Origin: Chlamydiia bacterium
GTDB taxonomy: Bacteria > Chlamydiota > Chlamydiia > Chlamydiales > GCA-2402025
DNA length: 33,109 nt
Assembly (NCBI GenBank): GCA_022601395.1
Contig: JAJACS010000020.1
Span: 1-33,109 of the forward strand
Direction of reading: 5' to 3'
This document shows, piece after piece, positions 8,160 to 14,816 of this stretch. The first letter of the stretch is position 1; each line of letters begins with the position of its first letter. The position numbers were made by a program, and so were the translations under genes. The notes under the pieces are model-generated. The model saw nothing but the letters and a program-made list of their open reading frames with translations. It was not told the DNA's origin and did no database searches.

Positions 8160-9314
8160 TTAGTCTGCGATTTTAAACCTTGGTTTATATTTCAAGTTTG
8201 TGGTGTAATGTACTTTCATCTTTGGGTTTACAAATATTCTAGCATTATTTTTTAATTTCATAGAAATATGAAAAGGAACGTGTTCACATACAGTTGGTAT
8301 TCCTACGTCATCTGTGTTTAATGAAAAATTAATCTCACTATTTTTATCCCCTTTAAAATAAAAAGCTGTTCTACTTTCACGTAAATATAACCTTCTGCAG
8401 AATTTTCTTTTTGGTAGCTGATGGGGAGCTCCTATCCACCTTCTAGACGAATAGTTTTTCGCTATTGAGAGATATGTTTTTACGCTACCATGATTCGGAT
8501 TGTTATGAATAAAGTTAGCGTACCAGGTGGCCAATTCTTTTGTTACAGTACCTGAGTATCTACATCCTTTCATAAAAGACCTATTATAAATGGCGAGGCC
8601 TCCAAATGCAGAGTCTACAGGTATCAGGTCAAGATCTTCGCGAATTCTATACCAAAAATGGAGCACTGTAGGGTGCCCTTTCTTTATATTTACCCAGTTT
8701 TGGTCTGTAAGAATTTCTGCGCCAAAAGGAAAAGTATGACTTCTGAAGGCGTACGAATCCCAGTAGTAGCCTTCTTCTCGAACTCCGTTTGCTGTTACTA
8801 CATCCCACTTATCTATTTTAGAGAATGAGTCTATTATTCCATCCACTGCAATAGGGTCGGCGAAATCCAAGTCTAAATTTATAATAAATGAATATTTAGG
8901 GTGAAAATTTTTCTCAATGTAATCAAGAAGTATGTTCCTAGCACGAGCAATCTGCTCTGTTCTTGACCCAGATTGAGTTACCCAAGAAAAAGAGGACGAT
9001 GAGCGAAGAATCTCACTAGGTTCAACATCTTCGCTGATTATATCTACACGGCTATTTCTGTTACTCCAATTTCTTAATTGATCTTTTGTGCTATCAGATG
9101 AATTGTTTTCATATATAGCCACTTTATAATCAATAAATAAAGATCCTATTTTTTCTATACTTTTGATTACTTGTGGTAAAGGGGTAGCGATGTTTTTACC
9201 TATGCCGCAAATAATTACTTTATGTGGTATAAGTACTTCCTCTCCATTAAGGTTCTTTGTTAAGGGGAAAAGCAATATTAATAAGCAGGAAATATTTAAA
9301 AACCTTAGCTTCAC
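8160..9314 (-). CDS. exported glycosyltransferase, CAP59/GT69-like
   Basis: A 384-residue protein with an N-terminal signal peptide (hydrophobic 5-18, likely cleavage after LNG23). The catalytic region resembles the CAP59/GT69 mannosyltransferase group: AIYENNSSDSTKDQL (66-80), RTEQIARARNILLDYI (118-133), and a DxD metal site in IINLDLDFAD (D148, D150). The last 130 residues are not recognised. The start is GTG, overlapping the stop of the preceding exostosin-like gene by one base (TAGTG), with GGAGAG just upstream. It is the last gene of a four-gene operon whose products all carry export signals. GT69 enzymes are best known from fungi, so the similarity is at motif level and a related GT-A family is possible. 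Where it acts is unknown; the signal predicts periplasm or beyond. Confidence 0.72.
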   Translation of the reverse strand: MKLRFLNISCLLILLFPLTKNLNGEEVLIPHKVIICGIGKNIATPLPQVIKSIEKIGSLFIDYKVAIYENNSSDSTKDQLRNWSNRNSRVDIISEDVEPSEILRSSSSFSWVTQSGSRTEQIARARNILLDYIEKNFHPKYSFIINLDLDFADPIAVDGIIDSFSKIDKWDVVTANGVREEGYYWDSYAFRSHTFPFGAEILTDQNWVNIKKGHPTVLHFWYRIREDLDLIPVDSAFGGLAIYNRSFMKGCRYSGTVTKELATWYANFIHNNPNHGSVKTYLSIAKNYSSRRWIGAPHQLPKRKFCRRLYLRESRTAFYFKGDKNSEINFSLNTDDVGIPTVCEHVPFHISMKLKNNARIFVNPKMKVHYTTNLKYKPRFKIAD

Positions 9315-10285
9315 TATATCTCTCCGTTTCTAGTTTTTCTTTCATAATCCTTAATTAAATCAATCCAATAATCAGCGTGTATTTTTTTCATGTTATATAG
9401 GCCGTGGCGTAGCTTATCCTGAATTTCTTCATATTTTAGTTTTAGAAATTCTTCGGTTACTTCAGACCAATCATTTACGACAAGAACAGGCAATTCGTTG
9501 TAAGCTTTGGAAACTGTTGATTTAAGAATAATTGGTATACAGCCCAATAGTAAAGCTTCCATTGTTCTCATGCAGTCTGGGTGGTCACCATGAGGAGAAA
9601 TAATAAACTTTGAATCTACAACGTCGGAAAAGTACTGACCCAGTTTTAGTGTAGGTTCCTTTGCGGTTATAAAGCTAAGATTATTGAAATGATCCCAAAC
9701 GGCTTGTCGATGATTTGGATTTGTTCTTATTTCAAAATTCACATAGCAAAGGATAGATTTTTTTCTATCTGCTGTACTTTGAGATAGCTTTACATACTTA
9801 TCAAGTACCTCATAGTGGTTTTTCCTCCATCTATGGTTGGTTCCTAATGGAATAGCATGTACTTTAGGATGGTTGGGCATGTCAGTGTTTACTGTGAGCC
9901 ATGCTGAAATTTGACCCTCATCTAGAAATTGTTTGTAGGGTCCAGGAAGCATTCCCCATCCATTTGTGGTTAGAAGGACATAGCGTACTTTTATTTTAGG
10001 GTGTATTTTAGAAAAAAAATATTTGGCGTACCAGCTATTAAGAAAGATTGAATCTCCTTCTTTTATCATTTTTGGGTCAAATCCAACCCTTGTCTCATCA
10101 ATTATATGTTTGCAGCTAGCTCTATATGTATCACCGGTTATATAGGGATAATGTGAATATCTTTCCCAGGAATTTAAATAAGAATAGTGAGTTTTCATTA
10201 TGACTCTACGGGGCAATCTTATTATAGTAGAGTTAACGTTTGATAGGAGTATAAATGTAACTAATGTGCAAATATATTTTATCAT
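9314..10285 (-). CDS. exported exostosin-like (GT47-type) glycosyltransferase
   Basis: 323 residues with an N-terminal hydrophobic export signal (MIKYICTLVTFILLSNVNS). The C-terminal half has the exostosin pattern: DSKFIISPHGDHPDCMRTMEALLLGCIPII (224-253, in two runs around D235), then a loop and NELPVLVVNDWSEV (263-276). This corresponds to the S-x-F-x-L/I-x-P-x-G...R-x-x-E-A-x-x-x-G-C-I-P-V signature of GT47-like enzymes, which in eukaryotes build heparan sulfate and plant cell-wall glycans. Bacterial relatives exist, usually cytosolic. The ATG at 10285 follows AGGTAG at good spacing, ten bases past the preceding methyltransferase stop. It overlaps the next gene by one base. Export of a nucleotide-sugar-dependent enzyme is unusual, and its substrate is unknown. 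A diverged GT-B enzyme with the same C-terminal signature would be the alternative. Confidence 0.75.
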   Translation of the reverse strand: MIKYICTLVTFILLSNVNSTIIRLPRRVIMKTHYSYLNSWERYSHYPYITGDTYRASCKHIIDETRVGFDPKMIKEGDSIFLNSWYAKYFFSKIHPKIKVRYVLLTTNGWGMLPGPYKQFLDEGQISAWLTVNTDMPNHPKVHAIPLGTNHRWRKNHYEVLDKYVKLSQSTADRKKSILCYVNFEIRTNPNHRQAVWDHFNNLSFITAKEPTLKLGQYFSDVVDSKFIISPHGDHPDCMRTMEALLLGCIPIILKSTVSKAYNELPVLVVNDWSEVTEEFLKLKYEEIQDKLRHGLYNMKKIHADYWIDLIKDYERKTRNGEI

Positions 10286-10294
10286 AGTTACTAC

Positions 10295-10936
10295 CTACCT
10301 AGTTAATATGACTTGATAGTCATTTGTATCAATTTTCCATCCTCTTTTTAGAAGAAACTCAATGGCAAGCTTTCCTTTACCTCCAAAACGTATGTTACAG
10401 TCATCAATCATAATCACGCTATTTTCATGTAACTTATCATATGCAACTTGTATTTCTTTCAAGTGGTGCGCTTGGCTTGGATAAGGGTTTTTGAATGAAT
10501 AATCAAAACTATCAAGATAAAGAAAGTCGATCTTGCTCTTGAATTCTTTAAGAAACTTTATGGAGTCACTAACGCAATAGTGTGTGTTTTCTTTAAAAAG
10601 CTCTGTTGCATTTTTTGCTTGTATAATGTTTTCACGAGAAATGTCTACAGTGTATAATGTAGCGTCATTATTTAACGCCCAATGTCCGAAGATTATAGTA
10701 GAGCCTCCATCACCTACGTAGCCCCTATCCCCAAACCGACTTGTTCCGGTTTCTACAATAATTTTAGCCTTTCTTTGGTTAAGAAGTTCAAGAGCTCTAT
10801 AAAATGTACCATATCTTTTAGATGTTGTTGGATGCCTTTCCTGAAGGTATGGTTTTGGGTTGAAGTCTGTAGTGTAGGACAGGGAATGTATGCTTGTAAA
10901 AAATAGAGCTAGAGAAAGTAGTAGTTTTTTGAACAT
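10295..10936 (-). CDS. exported class I SAM methyltransferase (Methyltransf_24-like)
   Basis: 213 residues starting at MFKKLLLSLALFFTSIHS, a typical Sec signal (cleavage near residue 20). The body is a Rossmann methyltransferase: motif I IVETGTSRFGD (60-70), the acidic SAM-ribose residue in LYTVDIS (94-100), and motif IV FLYLDSFDYSF (138-148), followed by VIMIDDC. This resembles small sugar or polysaccharide methyltransferases encoded with glycosyltransferases. The chosen ATG has ACGGAG seven bases upstream. The frame also stays open upstream to an ATG at 11038, which would add 34 residues ahead of the signal; that longer form lacks a convincing ribosome site and is rejected. It is second in the exported operon, 112 bases after the GT2 gene. 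SAM is not expected outside the cytoplasm, so the exported location is puzzling. Confidence 0.75.
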   Translation of the reverse strand: MFKKLLLSLALFFTSIHSLSYTTDFNPKPYLQERHPTTSKRYGTFYRALELLNQRKAKIIVETGTSRFGDRGYVGDGGSTIIFGHWALNNDATLYTVDISRENIIQAKNATELFKENTHYCVSDSIKFLKEFKSKIDFLYLDSFDYSFKNPYPSQAHHLKEIQVAYDKLHENSVIMIDDCNIRFGGKGKLAIEFLLKRGWKIDTNDYQVILTR

Positions 10937-11048
10937 GTGAAACTCCGTATTTTTAAGATAAAGGGATTTAAATAGTACTTTTTCTAAGAGGTTTTGGACC
11001 TTGGTTAATAAGGCTTGAATGGTTTTAATTTCACGCATTTTTTCTTGT

Positions 11049-11852
11049 CTAATTAGGAGTTCTGCATATTTTAAAGTGTTTTCTGTACATTGATTGTATG
11101 AGCTTTTTTTCAATCCTTTCTCTGTCATTCCTTCTGGGTAGTGAAACATTAGAGTCTCCAATATAGTAAATGCCTGTAAACTCAGGCAGCCTTTTGTGTT
11201 TTGCGCCATTAATAGTAGCTCTTAACCATAGCTCGTCATCCCCAAGTAGTCTAAAGTTTGGGTAAAAGAGCCCGAATTTTTCATGCAATTTTTTTGACCA
11301 CAAAGGTTGAATCATGGGGCCTTGTTTTTTGCACAAATTTTCTATGCTAAGAATTTTATTTGGCGGAGAGAAGCAGGTTCTAGCTTCACCAAATGACTTG
11401 TTCTCCTCATTTGTGTAAAGTATATTACTGTATACTAAATCGATATCAGGGTTTTCTTCGATGTAGTTGTAAAGTTTTTCTAAACTGTCATGTTTGTACC
11501 TAAAGTCTAGTTTTGCGCTTGTTATATACTTGCCTTTAGACATTAGTAGACCTCGATTCCAAGCAGAATACTGACCTGGATCGGTATCAAGTTTTAAATA
11601 CCTTATGTTTGGATATGTCTTGCAATAATTCAGTATAATTGGCTCTTCATTTTCTGGTGAATCTGCATTAATCAAGATATGCTCACAGTCTGAATAGATA
11701 GTTTGTTTGGTAATATCGTTTAAAAAGTGCTCAATGTTTTTTTCTCCTTTATACACGTAAGTTAAGATTGTAACTTTTGGTTCAGCAGAAAACAGTAAAA
11801 TATGTGTGAGCGTAGTTAGAAGTACAAGTTTAATTTTATTAAACGAAAACAT
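11049..11852 (-). CDS. exported GT2 family glycosyltransferase
   Basis: 267 residues with an export signal (hydrophobic 8-22, likely cleavage after LLFSA23). The GT-A fold is clear: VTILTYVYKGEKNIEHFLNDI (27-47), the acceptor-side motif DPGQYSAWNRGLLMSKGKYI (91-110) typical of WcaA-like GT2 enzymes, and LLGDDELWLRA near residue 200. The usual metal/nucleotide site (LDDRR or NADD) reads AKLDFRY (113-119), so only D116 remains and the second acidic residue is replaced by phenylalanine. The gene is first in the four-gene operon. Its ATG follows a TATAAT box by only four bases and has no ribosome site, so the mRNA may be leaderless or the true start may differ. Catalytic competence is uncertain because of the altered site. 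Confidence 0.78.
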   Translation of the reverse strand: MFSFNKIKLVLLTTLTHILLFSAEPKVTILTYVYKGEKNIEHFLNDITKQTIYSDCEHILINADSPENEEPIILNYCKTYPNIRYLKLDTDPGQYSAWNRGLLMSKGKYITSAKLDFRYKHDSLEKLYNYIEENPDIDLVYSNILYTNEENKSFGEARTCFSPPNKILSIENLCKKQGPMIQPLWSKKLHEKFGLFYPNFRLLGDDELWLRATINGAKHKRLPEFTGIYYIGDSNVSLPRRNDRERIEKKLIQSMYRKHFKICRTPN

Positions 11853-11856
11853 AAAA

Positions 11857-11865
11857 ATTATACCA
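11857..11865 (-). promoter_or_regulatory. extended -10 promoter (TGGTATAAT) of the exported glycosyltransferase operon
   Basis: The minus strand reads TGG-TATAAT, a perfect -10 with the TGN extension, ending four bases before the ATG at 11852. The -35 position (about TGCGGA at 17 bases) is poor, as is common with extended -10 promoters. The expected transcription start falls at or within the start codon. Confidence 0.5.
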
Positions 11866-12262
11866 ATTGAGTCTTTTTATCCGCAGTCTAGAGTAAGGTA
11901 TGATTTATTAGAAGGTAAATTAGATAACAGTTTTATTTAAATACATATGAGCTTTTGATAGCTTCTCCACCACCCTCCCTTTTTTTGCTGTTTTGTTGAC
12001 TATATTTTATATGACTTTTTACTGAAGGTTGTTTTACTTCCATCTGCTTAAGAGTAACGGTTAAAGATAATGTTTTCCTTTTCTAATTTATGATTAGCCA
12101 TTTCTACGAATCGATTTCTTGTAATGTAAGAATCTGGAAGTAATTCATCTGAGTTCAACAATGAGTTGGAGAGTAAAAGAGTTTGTGTTGAGTCTAAAGG
12201 TTAGATTACATGACGATTCTCCATTTCAACAAAAAAAGTAATAAAAATAATTTAAACAAGGG
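11866..12262. other. intergenic region with no intact gene
   Basis: Between the divergent genes starting at 11852 (-) and 12324 (+) there are 471 bases without an intact gene. The region holds the leftward -10 box, a pyrimidine-rich tract around 11964-11987, an open minus-strand stretch that looks like a gene remnant (12048-12200), and the rightward promoter at 12263. Nothing else was recognised. Confidence 0.6.
12048..12200 (-). pseudogene. possible 3' remnant of an unidentified gene
   Basis: The minus strand is open for 50 codons and ends with TAA at 12048-12050. It is closed upstream by a TAA at 12201-12203 and has no start codon near its beginning; its only ATG is internal. The peptide has a protein-like composition, including SDELLPDSYITRNRFVEMAN, rather than the Lys/Asn/Ile-rich look of random AT-rich DNA. 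It could be the C-terminal end of a lost gene, perhaps another glycan enzyme given its position, but no family is recognised. Chance openness cannot be excluded at this length. Confidence 0.3.
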
Positions 12263-12291
12263 TTGACACCTTAAGTTCTTAAAGTTAGGTT
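12263..12291 (+). promoter_or_regulatory. sigma-70-like promoter for the gene at 12324
   Basis: A perfect TTGACA (12263-12268) is followed after 17 bases by TAGGTT (12286-12291), a weak -10 matching three of six positions. The expected transcription start is about 25 bases before the ATG at 12324. AAGGG, about seven bases upstream of the ATG, can serve as the ribosome site. Confidence 0.4.
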
Positions 12292-12323
12292 GAGAAGTAG
12301 GTGAGGTTTGTAAGGGTTAGGTT

Positions 12324-13877
12324 ATGAAGGGTAAGCATACAGTTCAGATTGTCTTAGCAGTAATTATTTTGCTTCTTGTTCCTGTCTTTGTAGTGAAGGA
12401 ATATACAGGGATGAAGCTTAGAAAGTCAAATGAGATAGCTCAGGTTGGGGTACAGCTAAAAAATGAATACGCAACCACAATAAATAAATCGTTTGTGGTT
12501 TTGATTTTTTCATCAGAAGAGGGGGATTTTTGTGAAAAAAACCTTCAGTCAGTTTTTTCACAATCTTATCAGAATTATCGCATTGTATATCTAGATGAAG
12601 GTGAGGGATACACAAACATTAATAGAGCAAGAGAATACACTTCGCAGCAAGGACTTACAAACAAAGTACAGTTTGTAAAAAACATAGGTGATGAGCAACT
12701 GTTTCAAGCATTCTATGACGCAATCCATAGCTGCAGCGATGATGAAGTGGTAATACATCTAGAAGCTTCTGACTGGCTTGCTACGGATAATGTTCTAGAA
12801 AGGCTGAATGAAACATATATTGATCCAGATGTGTGGCTTACGTATGGTGAGTGTGTAGAATACCCTAGTCTTCGGAAACAGGAACTAGAGCCTACAGTGA
12901 ATTGGACGCTAAGGGAGTTTAAAGCAACCAAAACACCTTGGATGCTTTCACACTTAAAGACTTACTATGCAGGTCTTTTAAAACAGCTAACTCCAGAATC
13001 ACACCCCTTAAAAGATAGAGCCTTTGTAAAAGATGATCAGCTTATGATGTTGTCGCTTTTGAAAGTAGCAAAATGGCATGTAAGGTTTATTCCAGAGGTT
13101 CTTTATGTTCATCAGGCGGACCCTGAAAGTGAAAGAGGGATGGGAAGGTTCGTTGAAAAGATGACAGAAAATTTCAAAGATAGTTTTAAGCAGAAGAAAT
13201 ATTTCGTACCACAAAAGAGTGCGTTTCTATTTCCTTCGAGCAAAACGGATGTTGTGATTTTTTCGGATAATAACCCCAAGCAACTTTCTCTTTGTCTTGA
13301 TGCTTTTGAAAGATTTGGTTATGGAATCAACCATCTTATGGTAATGTATCAAAGTGCTTCTTCTAGTATTGCAGAGTACAAGCAATTAGAGAGCAAGTAT
13401 AAAGGTGTCGAATTTTCCTTTGTTGAGCCGTACAATACAAATAAGATTAAGCAGTTATTGCTGCATGGATTAAAGTCGCCTTTTGCTGTTTCTGATTATG
13501 TTGCAGTGCTTTCAGACAATATTCTTCTTAAAGAAAAACTAGGGTTTGATGAATGCATACTATCTATGTTGCTAACAGATGCTGAGTGTTTTAATTTTGG
13601 AAAGAAAAAAGATGCGATCGCAGTGAAGAATACTGAGGTACAAGAAAAGAAAGAGCAAAGTAACGTGGTTGTTTTCAAAGATTTGGATGAGAATCAGAGT
13701 GCAAATATGGCTCTATTTTCAAAGGAAAAGCTACAAGAGCATGTTGAAAAAGAGAGCTTTCATAATATTGAAACTCTCGTACATAGCATAAAAAACATTA
13801 AGCTTGCGCCAGATAGCGTGCTGTACTTTGAGAAGCCTAAGACTTTTTCTATAGAACTACCAAATTCCAATAAGTAA
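12324..13877 (+). CDS. membrane-anchored GT2-like protein with a second glycosyltransferase-like half
   Basis: 517 residues. A lysine-containing N-terminus (MKGKHT) and one membrane helix (7-25) predict an N-in, C-out anchor with the rest outside the cytoplasm. Residues 56-290 resemble a GT-A domain: SFVVLIFSSEEGDF (56-69), QSVFSQSYQNYRIVYLDEG (75-93), IHLEASDWLATDNVLERL (144-161) at the usual DxD/DDW position, and KDDQLMMLSLLKVAKWHVRFIPEVLYVHQ (236-264, broken here only for description), a common GT2 ending. In the DxD position the acidic residues are E147 and D150, so it is diverged. Residues 308-420 start again with VVIFSDNNPKQLSLCLDAF and look like a second, degenerate GT-A fold. It ends at a strong hairpin shared with the converging methyltransferase gene. 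Acceptor and donor are unknown. Confidence 0.65.
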   Translation: MKGKHTVQIVLAVIILLLVPVFVVKEYTGMKLRKSNEIAQVGVQLKNEYATTINKSFVVLIFSSEEGDFCEKNLQSVFSQSYQNYRIVYLDEGEGYTNINRAREYTSQQGLTNKVQFVKNIGDEQLFQAFYDAIHSCSDDEVVIHLEASDWLATDNVLERLNETYIDPDVWLTYGECVEYPSLRKQELEPTVNWTLREFKATKTPWMLSHLKTYYAGLLKQLTPESHPLKDRAFVKDDQLMMLSLLKVAKWHVRFIPEVLYVHQADPESERGMGRFVEKMTENFKDSFKQKKYFVPQKSAFLFPSSKTDVVIFSDNNPKQLSLCLDAFERFGYGINHLMVMYQSASSSIAEYKQLESKYKGVEFSFVEPYNTNKIKQLLLHGLKSPFAVSDYVAVLSDNILLKEKLGFDECILSMLLTDAECFNFGKKKDAIAVKNTEVQEKKEQSNVVVFKDLDENQSANMALFSKEKLQEHVEKESFHNIETLVHSIKNIKLAPDSVLYFEKPKTFSIELPNSNK

Positions 13878-13898
13878 TTTAAGAAAGAGCAGCTTTTG

Positions 13899-13926
13899 AA
13901 TCCTGGGTGTGCTCACACCCAGGATT
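13899..13926. terminator. hairpin between convergent genes, probable bidirectional terminator
   Basis: AATCCTGGGTGTG and its exact reverse complement CACACCCAGGATT are separated by two bases, giving a 12-13 bp stem. It sits between the stop at 13877 (+) and the stop at 13967 (-). No long T-run follows on the plus strand, and only a short one (CAAAAG) on the minus strand, so it is not a textbook intrinsic terminator. Position and stem strength support the call. Confidence 0.6.
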
Positions 13927-13966
13927 AGTAAATAGGACTAAAAATAAACAAGATTAGTTTAGTGAC

Positions 13967-14728
13967 TTATATTGCTTCAGCAAAACACCATGCGATTGCG
14001 GGATTTTGAATTTCATTATGATACCTCCTTAGTTGAAGGTAGTCTGGCCAAGTATGTTTTGAATAAATATAATTTATGTATCTTAGATTACCCCACTGAC
14101 CAATTTTGAGTACTTTGAAACCCGCTGATGTGACAATTGCCGCTACGCCAGTAGGGGTAATGCCTGTATAGTGGTGATATGGAGTTGAATGGGGGATGTT
14201 ACATGCGGGGACATTGAAGTAAAGGATTCCTCCTTTTTTCATGTGTTTTCTGACGTTTTCTAGGCAAGTAATCGGGTCATACACGTGCTCAAGAGTTTGG
14301 TTGAGCATAGCAAAATCATAATCATCTCTTTCTAGTTTCAAAGTATGTAGGTCAGTATTAGCATCTTCTGAACTGTAATTAACGTAAGTTGATTTTTCAG
14401 GTTTAAGAATATAAGCTTCGGGATCATGTGTAAAATTAAAGTAGACAGCATTTTTTGGACAGATAGAATGAGCTTTCACATATTCTTCAAACTCTAAAAG
14501 GGCAATCACTCTAGGAAAGTCTTTTCCTCTCCAGTCCCATGGTAAATTATTTTTGTGTAGAGGCAGCTTGTTGTACTTATTGAGAAACCTTGGGTTGTTG
14601 AGGGGTTTAATATGTTTCTCGTACAACTCAGAAATCTGTTCAGCATTCAGATGGATTCTTGCGTATATCATTGGTGCTTTGAAGGATATAAGTATGCTTA
14701 AAAGGAGGATGAGGGCGGTTTTTTTCAT
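13967..14728 (-). CDS. exported methyltransferase-like protein lacking a clear SAM motif I
   Basis: 253 residues with a clear signal peptide (MKKTALILLLSILISFKAPMIYA, likely cleaved after A23). The middle matches the second half of Methyltransf_11/23 domains: DDYDFAMLNQTLEHVYDP (135-152), LENVRKHMKKGGILYFNVP (156-174), and TGVAAIVTSAGFKVLKIGQWG (193-213), corresponding to post-motif III strands. Where the glycine-rich SAM loop (D/E-x-G-x-G-x-G) is expected, near 93-105, the sequence is NAVYFNFTHDPEAY, with no glycine. It may have lost SAM binding or bind another ligand. It stands alone with its own promoter and converges on the GT2-like gene. The fold assignment is fairly safe; activity is doubtful. 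Confidence 0.68.
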   Translation of the reverse strand: MKKTALILLLSILISFKAPMIYARIHLNAEQISELYEKHIKPLNNPRFLNKYNKLPLHKNNLPWDWRGKDFPRVIALLEFEEYVKAHSICPKNAVYFNFTHDPEAYILKPEKSTYVNYSSEDANTDLHTLKLERDDYDFAMLNQTLEHVYDPITCLENVRKHMKKGGILYFNVPACNIPHSTPYHHYTGITPTGVAAIVTSAGFKVLKIGQWGNLRYINYIYSKHTWPDYLQLRRYHNEIQNPAIAWCFAEAI

Positions 14729-14765
14729 GTTTAGAAACCTAAATATTGGTTAACTAGAAAGGCGG

Positions 14766-14794
14766 AGTATAGAATCCTAGATTATTTAAAACAA
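14766..14794 (-). promoter_or_regulatory. promoter of the exported methyltransferase-like gene
   Basis: On the minus strand TTGTTT (14794-14789) and TATACT (14771-14766) are separated by 17 bases. The predicted start is about 30 bases upstream of the ATG at 14728. The -10 matches five of six consensus positions and the -35 three of six. Confidence 0.5.
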
Positions 14795-14816
14795 TTAAAC
14801 TTGTGTCCTTGATTGA

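Noticed and set aside
13899-13926. Strong inverted repeat considered as a mobile-element end or CRISPR-like repeat
   Set aside because: It occurs once, with no transposase or target duplication, and its position between convergent genes fits a terminator.
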